A stretch of DNA of 64,000 nt, taken from positions 6,571,866-6,635,865 of the forward strand of contig OZ024892.1 in NCBI GenBank assembly GCA_964017195.1, given 5' to 3'. The position numbers and the translations under genes are program-made. The notes below the pieces were generated by a model that saw only the letters and a program-made list of their open reading frames with translations, was not told the DNA's origin and did not search any database. Origin of the DNA: Siderastrea radians (taxonomy: Eukaryota > Cnidaria > Anthozoa > Scleractinia > Rhizangiidae). Below, one piece after another: positions 46,788 to 58,060 of this stretch; positions within the stretch are counted from its first letter, which is position 1, and each line of letters opens with the position of its first letter.

Positions 46788-48364
46788 TTATTAAAAGTTC
46801 TAGATTCTTATTGGATAACTTAAGTGACAGTTTTTCTCTCATTTAAGGTAACTCCGGACCTTCGCGGGTGTCTTCCTGTGTCCTCCGGGAAAAAACTTGT
46901 GTGCGCACTATTTTAAAGGAAAGCATGGCAAACTATATATCGTTGGAAAGCTTAATAAATGCAGATTTCGGGAAAAATATGAATTACCAGTTTTTTTAAT
47001 TCCACAACAGAAAATTGAGATGGGTTTCAAATTTAGTATTTTCTGAACAGATCTCTGATGCTAATTGGTTGTGCAATGTTGACTATCCATAATGTTATTA
47101 CATCAGTGATTCTATTTCTTAAACATTCTTAGCGAACGCCTTCAATTTTAAAAACTGATCAAGTCCTTCTCTAATTTTAAAAAAGACAAACTCTATCATA
47201 CAATTGTAAATTGTGCGACGTTGTTTCCTGTCAGTGTCATGCAGTTAGTACTTTATAATCACTGTAGTACCACATTCAGGTAGTGTTCATCTGGGCCACG
47301 GAAGCCACCCTGTTCGAGACTGCGAGGGATTCTCGATAACCATTTTCGACATAGGCAATAGCCAATGACTTAAAAATACTAAGCAAATCACGGGAACAAG
47401 TTGCCCCTCAAGAAACTCTAGGGATTCGAGACTGCAAGGTCTACTGAACCTCCGTCGCTTTTCTATTTTCTCTAATTTCTTGTTGTTTTCTTTCTTTATT
47501 TTTTAAATTGTAATTCGAATAAAGAAACTTTCCAAGATTTAGATCGTGCATCATTTCAAATTTCGAGCCAAAGATTTTCGTAAGAAAAATATATATTAAA
47601 CACAAACTGGCAGACACTCGAGGTTCTATTTGAATATTGTGATAGTTTCCTTCTTTCAGTGACATAAGAGGTACTTAAGAGACCTTACCTTTCTAACACA
47701 TGAGAAGCACGTGCAACTGTGCATCCTGTTACCTTTTAAGGCAAGGTTAACGCACGTGAGACTGATTTGGTATTTTATTTTTTTGAAGCAATATTAAATA
47801 TTGGTGCACGCATAAAAATCGGCACGCCACTTCAACTTTTAGAACCAATCAAACTGATCACACCCATGCATGTTAATATGCGGGAAAGAGGAAAACTCCC
47901 AACCGATATAACATTTCTTTTATTTCATTTCACGGCTGTGTTGGCGTATTCATTTTTTATGGGTGCTTTTCTCAGTTCGCTGTGGTTGCTTGAAAACACT
48001 ATTTAAAATTATCTTAACCCGTGAAGGCGTTTCCAAGTATTGCCAATGTTAATTATTAAAAGTTCTAGGTTCTTATTGGAAAACTTAAGTGACAGTTTTT
48101 CTTTCATTTAAACCTTGTCAGTCACGTGGGATGGTGTATCACGCTATCACGTTTTGATTAGGTACGGTGAAAATGTAAGCGACGAAAGACAAAACAACAT
48201 TTTTCCAAAAAGGAAGCTATTTTGTGTTAGATAAACGCTTTCCGTGGTTAGAGCGATGACCATGATGGAATGCTTCAGGGAAAAGTTGTTTTGGTCACGT
48301 GCAACTGTAACGTCATTAACACAGGGTAGTTTTTGCGAGCTGGACTTTCTTCTAATGGAAATAG

Positions 48365-48910
48365 TTTCCACTGATTACGATGACGTCATGGATACCAAAA
48401 GAGCATTAAATGGAAAGCATATTTGTTTCGTTCTGTCTTCTTGCAGAGCCTGCAGAGGAAACATATTGGAACTCATCGATCTTTTAGAAAACCGAGAAGA
48501 GGTAAGATGTACAGTAAAACGATAATTTACCTTTTGTCAAGATGAGATCATGAATCGTTTTTACAAGTTTTCCTTTAGCAAGGGTCCCCGCGAAATTTTA
48601 TATTTTTGAATGAAATTCTTTGTTTTGTAAGAAAATTAAAAACGGTAAAGTTCCTACACCCACGTCACTTTTGGATTTAACTGCTTTTTCTATCGCTACT
48701 TTCGGGGTCGTAATTTCGAGGGTAAGCTTCTAAGTTAGGAAGCAAAAGCACGTATCGTTTTTGGGCCAATTTTTGTCAGTAAAATCCGGTGCAGTTTGTG
48801 ATCTTTGCAGTCTGACTATGTACGAATGTTTTTGATGGTAGAAAACGCGGCAGTCAACTTGCCTCGTTGTTTTTCTTCCCGGCAAAAGTAAGGGCACCCA
48901 AAGAAAAAAC
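48365..48910 (+). repeat. Mini-exon cassette C2, copy B
   Basis: Counterpart of 15110-15650, including the CRE-like palindrome. Confidence 0.75.
48447..48501 (+). other. 55-nt mini-exon-like segment (stalk-like), C2 copy B
   Basis: Acceptor ...cttcttgcag and donor GTAAGA intact. Frame gives ACRGNILELIDLLENREE. Phase-compatible with the TNF exon at 52664. Confidence 0.4.
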
Positions 48911-49126
48911 ATCAGCGTCCCTGCTCTTACAAAACACCACCAACAGATTTATGATATTCTCTTATGTTCGTTTCCATCCCTTTCACCCTCCACTGCGAAT
49001 TAATTTGACACGAGCGTGGCCTAAATGGCCTTTTTATTTTAGAAAACGCAGTTCTTGTTTTAACTTAACTTAATATCTGTTGACTAGCCATACTGCATAG
49101 CCGAGTCGTGTTTTCAAAATCAGGGC

Positions 49127-49387
49127 GTGCATACAGCAGTAAAATTGGATGAAAGTGAGCTGTCTTTGGAACGCTGCTCCTACCCCAAGATTAAAACTCC
49201 AGTTAATATACCAATCTTAATGCGAGTTCTGGAGCACAAGGGATTCATCTTGCTTGTGAGATATTCTGTTTTGTTTTTGTTTATAGAAGTTGCATTATTT
49301 TTATCCGTTTATATCGCTATTATTACGCCATACATAACCGGTTCTCGCAGAAGAAACTCTCCGAAATTTATCATAAGAAAAAAATAA
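49127..49387 (+). CDS. Hypothetical 86-aa ORF with hydrophobic segment (copy B)
   Basis: Counterpart of 15870-16130, with the same layout and four residue differences. Coding status is unproven. Confidence 0.2.
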   Translation: MHTAVKLDESELSLERCSYPKIKTPVNIPILMRVLEHKGFILLVRYSVLFLFIEVALFLSVYIAIITPYITGSRRRNSPKFIIRKK

Positions 49388-50508
49388 ACAAACAAACGCC
49401 TAGCCGTAACCATTAACTAAACCGTCTCGACCTTTTATTCAGAATTCTCCTTTCTCGTTCTGTATTTCTAAGTGTACACTACTCCCCCATATTTAACTCT
49501 TAAAGGAAGAGAAAAACTGTTCGAGATAGCGGGACTATGAAACAGTGAGATGGGTTTCAAATTCAGTATTTTCTGAACAGATCTGTGATGCTAATTGGTT
49601 GTGCAATATTGACTATCCATAATGTTGTTACCTCAGTGATTCTATTTCTTAAACAGTCTTAGCGAACGTCTTCAATTTTAAAAACTGATCAAGTCTTTCT
49701 CTAATTTTAAAAAAGACAAAATCTATCATACAATTGTAAATTGTGCGACGTTGTTTCCTGTCAGTGTCATGCAGTTAGTACTTTATAATCACTGCAGTAC
49801 CACATTCAGGTAGTGTTCATCTGGGCCACGGAAGCCACCCTTTTCGAGACTGTGAGGGATTCTCGATAACCATTTTCGACATAGGCAATAGCCAATGACT
49901 TAAAAATACTAAGCAAATCACGGGGAACAAGTTGCCCTTCAAGAAACTCTAGGGATTCGAGACTGCGGGGTCTCCTGAACCTCCGTCGCTTTTCTATTTT
50001 CTCTAATTTCTTGTTGTTTTCTTTCTTTATTTTTTAAATTGTAGTTCGAATATAGAAACTTTCCAAGATTTAGATCGTGCATCATTTCAAATTTCGAGCC
50101 AAAGATTTTCGCAAGAAAGATATATATTGAACACAAACTGGCAGACGCTCGAGGTTCTATTTGAATATTGTGATAGTTTCCTTCTTTCAGTGACATAAGA
50201 GGTACTTAAGAGACCTTACCTTTCTAACACATGTGAAGCACGTGGATCGTGCATCCTGTTACCTTTTAAGGCAAGGTTAACGCACGTGAAACTGATTTGG
50301 TATTTCATGTTTTTGAAGCAATATTAAATATTGGTGCACGCATAAAAATCGGCACGCCACTTCAACTTTTTGAACCAATCAAACTGATCACGCCCATGCA
50401 TGTTAATATGCGGGAAAGAGGAAAACTCCCAACCGATACAACATTTCTTTTATTACATTTCACGGCTGTGTTGGCGTGTTCATTTTTTTGTGGATGCTTT
50501 TCTCAGTA

Positions 50509-50975
50509 AACGGAGAGGATATTTGTTTCCTTCTATCTTCTTGCAGAGCCTGCGGAGGAAACACATTGGAACTGATCGATCTGTTGGAAAACCGAGCAGG
50601 GGTAAGATGTGCTAAAGCGATAATTTATCTTTATCAAGTTGAGATCATGAATCGTTTTTAAAAATTAAGCAAAGGCCCCCGGGAAATTTTATATTCTGCA
50701 ATGTAATTCTTGGTGTTCTAAAGAAAATCAAATACAGTAAAGTTCCTAAGCCCTCGTCCCTGTGGGATTTTACTGCCTTTTTCTATCGCTACTCTCGGGG
50801 TCGTAATTTCGAGGGTTAGGAGGCAAAAGCACGTTTTTGGGCCAATTCGTGTCAGTAAAATCCGGTGCAGTTTGTGATCTTTACAGTTTGTCTAAGGTCG
50901 AATGTTTTTGATGGTAGAAAATGCGACAGTTTACTTGCCTAATTCCCGGCGAAAGTAAGGGCATCAAAGAAAAAC
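50509..50975 (+). repeat. Mini-exon cassette C3, copy B
   Basis: Counterpart of 17248-17720. It lies about 0.4 kb upstream of the signal-peptide exon of TNF B. Confidence 0.75.
50547..50601 (+). other. 55-nt mini-exon-like segment (stalk-like), C3 copy B, intact
   Basis: Acceptor cttcttgcag and donor GTAAGA are both present, and the frame gives ACGGNTLELIDLLENRAG without a stop. The copy A partner is broken. It is the best candidate for an alternative upstream exon of TNF B. Confidence 0.45.
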
Positions 50976-51369
50976 TTCAGCGACATGCTTAAAATGTCGT
51001 TTCCCGTTTTCTCGGATTTTGCTCGGCTTTTTAAGCAAAGCACCCATTTTCCTTCAAGATGGCAGTTTGAAGAGAGGTGCGGTATTGCGGAAATACCAAG
51101 AAAACATTTTTCTCTCGTGCATACACAAAAGAAAAACCCACGCTACTCCCCTGCTCTAACAAAACACCATCAACAGAGTTATGATATTCTCTTATGTTCC
51201 TTTCCATCCCTTTCACCCCCACTTAATTTGACACAAGCGTGGCCTAAATGGCCTCTTTATTAACTAGAAAAGGCGGTTCTTGGTTTAACTTGCCTTCAGT
51301 AGAAATAAACAATCACATCTGACTGATTCTATCTTCTTATTTCACAGAGTCATTTTGAGCGCTGTCGTG

Positions 51370-52904
51370 ATGAAGTTCGTTTTTGTCTTCGTTGCCCTGG
51401 TCTGCACCAACTTGTATTTCTGCGGAAATGCATCTGGCCAAGTAAGATAATGGTCGATTGTCTTTTAATTCACGGAATAACTTCTCTAGATTTCGATCTT
51501 TCTCTTGCAGACAGCTGTGGCCATGTCGTTTTGCTTCTTTTCAGATCGCGTTTGAACTCACCCCGGAAAACTGACTAGAAAGATCAAACTTTAAAATTAA
51601 TATCAGTGGATTTTTCCCCAACGGAGCAATGACCTCGCTCAAACAACTTCTAGGAGTTGGAATGTTCACCGTGCATCGTGGAAAAAATTGCCTGCGTGTT
51701 TGGAAAAAAGAAATTGAAATGCCTCAGAATTTTTTAAAAGAATGAGTTTTTTCACTGATTGGCAAGATAAATGACTTTCACGTCCGGCAGTTCAAGAAGT
51801 TGTCTTTAACACCAATTTCGTATGAAATTGTACTGTTCAATTAAATGAACAATTATCCTTTTAACCCTAAAAATCAAATAAAGTAAGGTCACCTGGTCTC
51901 AACGATCTTATTACCAACTGGTTGTTGGCACAAGTTCAACTTTACTCAAAATGAATCAATTCCAATTGAAAATTCGTGTAGCTTGTATATTTTTTCTTTA
52001 ACCTAATTTGTTCAAAGAACGTTTGCGTAGTTCCAGGTACTCCCATCACCATCGCTGTTTCAAACAGGAACACAATGTTATATGTTTTTTTACTTGTTAT
52101 TACATAGGTCTTCTTCTTGTTTGCACTACTGTTGACGTGGAAGTGATCAACTGTTTATCTCGTTAACATATTTACCAAAAAAGCAACATGGGATCCTCAA
52201 AAGGAACCAAAAGTGGTAAAGGAACACCATGCAAATGTTCCCCACAGTAAAAGATGCAAACAGTCGAGCAGTAAACTTGATATTAAAAGATTTCTTTACA
52301 TGCAGGCTTTAGGAGTGGTGCACATTTATAGGTAGATCCAAAAGAAATAGATCCCATAGAAACATGGCAGCAGCCTTCAAAATTAGCACTGATGTCACTT
52401 TAGATCTCTAGCACTAATATATATATTTTACCTTGTTATTTTAAAGTTAACTTTAAGTTGTTTCCTGTCTGCTCATCCCAAAAGGGTTTTCAATACTATC
52501 AATAAGTGTTTAAGGTATTAGTACTCCGGTTAAAACCCTATACCCAAGACTTCTTATGGAGTCGTATTAACCCAAGGCTTATAACGAGGATTGTATGGTA
52601 TTCGGACTTATCAGTCATTAGCAGATATGTATAACCAATATCTTTCCTTCTTTTCTACTACAGAAGCCATCTGCTCACATTGAGGCTGCTGACAAAGGAC
52701 CAGTGTCCTATAATCCTGGTTCAGGTAGTTTTTTTCTCTGTTTAACTTCCCATCTGCATAGCGCCTTAACAAAAACTAGAAATCAAAGGAAAGCCTTTTC
52801 TGTCATCGTTAATTACTTTTGTGTTGTAGTGAGGGCCACAGAGAATCACTGTTTTTTACTACTGTCAAGTGCTTCTGTACCCTCTATAAATAAAGCCTAT
52901 CATC

Positions 52905-52954
<50 letters not shown>

Positions 52955-53506
52955 CATGAGAGTAACTTGATTTCCAAACGCTTAATTTCTTCGTTAGAAG
53001 GGTAGTGTTTGATGAATTTCTTTTCGAGCAAACCCAAACTAGATTTAAGTTAAACACGCTGAATCTCGATGAGCAGTTAACCCAATTCAATTCTTTGGTA
53101 TGGAATAAGATGGTGTGCTACATCAGCGTTTCCACCTTGCCTAAAACTGCTTCTAATTTGCCTTCCAGTGCTCAAAGACTGGGATACCAGTAACACAAAC
53201 AGTTATCTTGATGGCGGTATGACTTACAGTGAAGGAGAACTGACTGTGCCCACCACTGGTCTGTACTACATCTACGCACAGATTTATTTTCGCGACACTG
53301 AGGGAAGGATCCATGTACAAGTGAACGACAAATTAGTTATCCTGATGGAGCCGTCGTATAAAGACAAAGGACCTGAAGAAACCATAGAATCGGGCGGGCT
53401 GTTCAAACTGAAGGCTGGAGACGCCATTAAGCTGATATTGCACCACGGCCCTGCTACTATTTACATGGGGACCGGTCACACTTACTTTGGCGCAATTCTG
53501 GTGTGA
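51370..53506 (+). CDS. TNF-superfamily ligand, secreted type, copy B (3 coding exons)
   Basis: Paralogue of 18459-20641 with the same structure: exons 51370-51441 (signal peptide), 52664-52724 (KPSAHIEA...) and 53169-53506 (TNF core to the TGA). All splice sites and phases agree with copy A, and the protein is also 156 aa. Differences from A: I to V in the signal peptide, R to K at the start of exon 2, and E to D, A to T and M to I in exon 3, plus silent changes. The TNF signature and the terminal YFGAILV are unchanged. Both copies appear functional. An AATAAA follows at 53529. Confidence 0.85.
52899..52955. repeat. (TTA)n microsatellite in TNF B intron 2
   Basis: Replaces the (CAT)n tract of copy A at the same intron position. 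Encodes spurious Asn-runs on the minus strand. Confidence 0.95.
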
Positions 53507-53528
53507 GCTTCATTGTTGCATGATGACA

Positions 53529-53534
53529 AATAAA
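53529..53534 (+). terminator. Polyadenylation signal AATAAA, TNF B
   Basis: Canonical hexamer 22 nt after the stop, as in copy A. Confidence 0.6.
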
Positions 53535-55156
53535 CGTCACAATTGCAACTGCACCATAACCTTATAAATTAAGGAACTGTAAAGCTTAGGGTTACTTGAC
53601 TAATTGTGGTTACGCTGTTTTGTAGGAGACATTTTTCTTTTAAAATCGTCTCAGATTACTCGCTAGATGCATGGCTGTAATACACGGTTTAATATTAAAA
53701 TAAAGAAGGATGGTGCTATATCTTTGTGGTTTATTGAGGGTTCTAAAATAAAAAGAAAAGTGGAATTGGTGAAACAGCACAGCGCAACTAAAGATTTTTC
53801 GGAGTTTAGCAACAAACCAACTAAACCTTAAGGTGCCTGTACAATGTCATAAGTTGTCAAAAAACCCACTGTACCTTGGAAATAGGGAAGCTTTCAACAC
53901 AGTTTGGAAGGATTCAAATCTTTAAAATCCCCAAATAATCCCACCTCCTGCAGGTTTCCAAACAAAATGCAATATCTGAGAGATTCCGAGCAGTTTATGA
54001 AGTTGTTTCGAATTCAGACCTCACACCATTTCACCACGCGTAAAATTTAATAAGATGGCATTATTTTTACGAAAAATGAATGTAGGTAACATTGAGCGTA
54101 ATGCAGTCCAGGATCAATAAGACATTTTTGCAAACGAGCATATTCGAAAGCTGCAATGCCACTGAGCATTACTTTCTTGTGGCGCTGTTTGTAATGCTGT
54201 AAAAGGTGGTTCTAACTTTTAGACGGTCTGTTGATCTTTTTATAATAAAGCGATTTGGCAGAGCAGACCGAAGTTTCCTGTGATGTTGTTTAAGGAGTAC
54301 AAGGTAGCATCGCACAAAGTGGTTCTAACAGTAGTTGTTGTACACTGCAACTGTTGAGTAACTAACTTCAATTTTGTTTTCTGCATTTTGAAAAAAAATT
54401 TCGATGCAATCGAGAAATAAGGAAATGCAAAAAATACGAAATATAACTTTTAAATCTGAAGAGAGTCTGTGACGATTGTGCGGAACTTTCCCGTTGTCTA
54501 GAGCTTTATTAGCGGAGCCTGCGGGCAAAGCCCGCCAGCGGAGCTCCATTGCTAAGCAAATTTGGTAACCTATCGATCTGAGAGATTTTGGTTGTGACGT
54601 AATAGTCACGTGACCGTCCGTCCGCACAGACTCTGCGAGAGGGCGAGGGAAGTCCCAAGACAACCCGACGGGGGTAGAGAATGCCATCTTTTCTTGGCGG
54701 GAAATCGCTCGGTGCTTTTGGGCAACCTGCGTTTTTCTTGGCGGGAAATCGCATGACCATCGTCGCTCTTGAAAAAGAGGTTTCTTTAAAGGCTTAAGCT
54801 TCTTTAGCAAAACGATTGTTCGAGAGTACTGAAGTTTTATACTTGACAAAAAACATCTAATATCTGTAAATGGAAAGAAAGAGTTCAAAAGAATACTGGT
54901 AGAAGGCGAAAAGTTCAAGTTACGAAAGCTGCCTTCAAAGGACTTCATCGCTTTGTTTTCTTCACGGCGGAGAGCTTGCCCTGTTCTGAAACATAACCGA
55001 GTAAGTGAAGTTTTTAAAGGGTGTAAGGTACATGATTTTGAGTATTACGATCAAAGTAAATGACGTTTTGAAATAGAAATTAAATTTATGTCATTGTAAA
55101 TGTGTCATTTTTAAATTATTAGACAACCCCGCTCAGATTTGTGACAGATGTAGTCT
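53535..55156. other. Downstream non-coding part of copy B
   Basis: Matches 20670-22295. The minus-strand ORF here is 207 codons (54325-54948) and has no recognised domain. It differs in frame from the copy A version because of small indels, which argues against a conserved protein. Confidence 0.4.
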
Positions 55157-55184
55157 AATAATCCTTCACCACGACGCCATCTTG

Positions 55185-55672
55185 GCACTGAGTAGGCTTG
55201 GATAAATTCTGCTCGTAAAATGGCTCATTCTGCCTGCCGGCAGTGCTCGTAAAAATCGCTTATTCTGTTCGAAATTCTGCTCGGACACCCTTATTCTGCT
55301 TGAATCCTGCTTTATACCCAAAACAATTTCCGGTCCTTCGGGCCGTATTTATTTTCGCAAATATAAAGCAGAGCCTGGGCCTTAAACCCCTAAAAACTAA
55401 TTAGATATTCATTATGCGTAGCAAAATTGTAATTCATCTTACTTTATGTCACTTACTATTAGCCGAAACAGTGAATTTTTCCATTTGTTTTTTATTTAGT
55501 TTAAAATTTTTCTTACATCTGTTATGCATATCATTAGTGCCTCTGATTTTCCCTTATTCTGCTCAAATTCTGCTCTAAAATGCCTTATTATGCCCGCAGA
55601 ATGCTCGCCTCAAAAATCGCTTATTGTGCTCAAAATTTTGCCTGCAGAATTTTATCCAAGCCTAGCACTGAG
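55185..55672. mobile_element. hAT-like MITE with 8-bp target-site duplication
   Basis: Element 55193-55664 (472 bp) starts 'taggcttggataaattctgc' and ends with the near-perfect inverted complement. It is flanked on both sides by GCACTGAG (55185-55192 and 55665-55672). The interior has many 'attctgctc' words and no transposase ORF. The 8-bp duplication fits the hAT superfamily. Confidence 0.85.
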
Positions 55673-56604
55673 CTTAGGCCCGCTGCCATAGCAATTTTGT
55701 AAGTTCACGTATGAAAAAAATTCACGCTGAAATTACGCACCAAAATTAAGGAGTAATTTGACACCCACGATATTACTCAGAGAAGTAATTCAGTGGTTTT
55801 GGGCACTTTGAATAGAACAAATGTCAGTCTTTAAATACAAATTTGCTTCCGAAGTTTACTTTTGTTGAGGCAAGTTTGCTGTGCGTACTTTGAATGCTTT
55901 TGTGAAGCCTTTCTCGCTAATGCTTGGAGTTCTCGATGCGATAAACAAGTCAAAACCCCACGATTGTGAGCGCAATTTGTCACCCATGATATTAATAGGT
56001 AATCAAATGGCAAAACGCGCGTGAAAATATTTCCTAATTTCACTCGTCACCATTTGATTTCACATACTAATTTAACCGTTTTTAGCTCTGTCCGTTTTGT
56101 GCAGTCACACAGCGTATACACGCACAGCATAGTATTTACTCCAAAGAGCGCCGACATGTCCTGTCGGCAGCGCTTATTTGAGGGCGGTGCTTATTGAAAA
56201 CTGCCTACTTGGGAATATCACAGTCAGATGTACTTTGTTTTGTTCATAAGAGTAGCATAGGGAGGACGCAATAAAAAGTTGCTTTTAAAGGTCTATATCA
56301 TAGCCTTTCCACAACCAAATAAATAACAATAACAGTAATAACATTATCAGAGGTATTAGCATTTCAGCATTAGCCATGTCAAAAATCAATAAGCGCCGCA
56401 TTGTTGCTGGAAGGATGCGGCGCTTATTCGGGGGCGGCGCCTATTGAAATTTTAGAAGTTCATCCAGACACACGCTTATTGACATTTTACTCGAATCGTC
56501 CTTACTGGATATGAGCTGGAGTGGTTATTATTTAACGCGTCAATGTCGACCGCGCCTTCGTGAACTAATGAAATTTAAAATAATGGTAATAGGACTGAGT
56601 GGAG
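55673..56604. other. Non-coding right flank
   Basis: No gene recognised. 'gcgccgcttattgg'-like words recur near 56150-56190 and 56390-56450. A segment at 56505-56560 resembles 24690-24745 in the spacer. Confidence 0.5.
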
Positions 56605-56707
56605 TCCAATTCGGTCTGTAATCATACGAGTGATTAACGAAATCGGACGACCGCGAGGCGGGAGTCTGATTTGTTTAATCACGAGTGTGATTACAGACCA
56701 AATTGGA
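56605..56707. mobile_element. 103-bp hairpin MITE-like element
   Basis: The left arm 'tccaattcggtctgtaatca' pairs with 'tgattacagaccaaattgga' at the right end. A second paired block 'gtgatta' lies inside, around a core 'cgaccgcgaggcgg'. Confidence 0.7.
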
Positions 56708-56881
56708 CAACACTTTTAAAACTTGCGTGATGTCAAGGGGTGGGGGACAGGGAATTTGACGTCGACGACGATTCCCTTGGGACTCCCTTGGTCGGACTTG
56801 ACCGTTTCAAAAGGTGTTGACGGGCCACACGACTCCTGTACAGTTAATAAGTGGTATTTTCTAAGCATTTTTACCTTAGCT

Positions 56882-58060
56882 CTAACTAGAATGTTTTTGA
56901 GAGATTTCCCTCTTCTGTACGATAGGAGAGGATCGAAGTTCCTTGAAAATTTCTTTTAACCTTTGATGGTTTTGTATAAGGTGAAATTTCTCTCTTAGTG
57001 TGTTTTTGAGACCAAGTGGTGCTGGGCAGTATTGCGTTACAAACGGCAATATTTTCTTTCTCGCGGTTTGATTTTTCTGCGTTAGAGCAGAGTGCCTGTC
57101 ACTGAATTGAACTTCGCCAAGATGTTTTTTAACCGGGCTAACTGGATATCCTCTAGATATCAAGTGAGACATAAAGTCCTTTACGTTCGCCTCAAACGTA
57201 GTTTTGGAGCAGTTTGTTCCAAGAAGCCTGAGTGCTTCCCCTTTTATAAAACCTTTGGTAACACCTGGATGAGACTTATTTGCCTGCACAGTTAAGTCAT
57301 CCACTTCACCTTTTATGTTCCACAGTGAAAACACGTCATCGATGAATCTTTTCCACACTAGTGGTTTATAGGTACTCTGTCTAAGCATCTCTTTCTCAAT
57401 GTTGGCCATAAAAATGATAGCAAAAGCTACAGCCATTTTCGTTCCCATAGCAGTACCATTGGTTTATAAGTAAAAAGTCTGTCGTATCTTTGAGGTACGA
57501 GTCTTGTGATTGCGCTATAGGGTGAGTCAGTCTATCAACAAATGATGAAATGCGTTCTGTTGGGCCGTCATACCCTGATATGAAAGGTCTACCAACTACA
57601 GTCGGTATGTGAATCTTTGTAAGTGTGTAAAAAGCTGGAGTCTCGGCGGATAAGATGTGAGGGAAAGTCACTTTTCCGTCATTAAGTATTTGTCCCTCTT
57701 GGCTGAGGGATTTTACTAGCTGTTGATTTTTTGGGGATGTGGATTCTATCATTGGCTCAACTAGGGGCCGGTAGTTAATTCTGTCGTCATGTGGACTCTG
57801 GCCCTCCTTAATTTTGTCTCAAGGTCTGTTCACTATGACGGTTGCGGTTCCCTTGTCTACTTTTATGAGTACGATAATTTTGTTGTGTGTTAAATCTTTT
57901 AGCGTGTCTCGCTCACTGTGTGGCAAATTATCTTTTGGTCTGTGCACTTGAATATTTGCAAGGCTGATCTTAACCTCGATGATCCAAATAACTTTCTAGC
58001 GTCACTCAGTGATGGCTGGATAGGTGGTATCCACTCCGATTTGACGTGGAAAGGGTGGGG
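56882..58060 (-). pseudogene. Penelope-like element fragment, RT region
   Basis: Minus strand. From about 58060: PRPKDNLPHSERDTLKDL, then KVDKGTATVIV, FYTLTKIH and GRPFISGYDGPTERISSFVD (57752-57396 ORF), then GTKMAVAFAIIFM and FIDDVFSLWN (RT catalytic FIDD box) in the 57448-56882 ORF. It then jumps to HPGVTKGFIKGEALRLL and ILPFVTQYCPAPLGLKN. Relative to PLEs that I recall, a stretch between the two 'HP' positions after the RT box is missing. Frameshifts near 57440 and 57820 inactivate it. The C-terminal GIY-YIG endonuclease is not seen to its left. Confidence 0.8.

Larger units (their letters stand above)
43973..50508. repeat. Palindromic/tandem array upstream of TNF gene B
   Basis: Minus-orientation unit 43973-45280, then forward units whose equivalent points fall near 45286, 46554, 47815 and 50345. 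Spacing is about 1.26 kb, except the last interval, which is enlarged by cassette C2. There is one forward unit more than in copy A, showing unit-number change after the 22-kb duplication. Confidence 0.85.
32695..55156 (+). repeat. Segmental duplication, copy B (about 22.5 kb)
   Basis: Direct-orientation copy of 98-22295. Private features include a THAP-containing 1.5-kb block (about 36445-37963), a 177-bp tandem duplication at 35854 and an additional 1.26-kb forward array unit. The downstream break at 55156 is sharp and lies only about 30 bp before a hAT-like MITE insertion. Confidence 0.95.
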
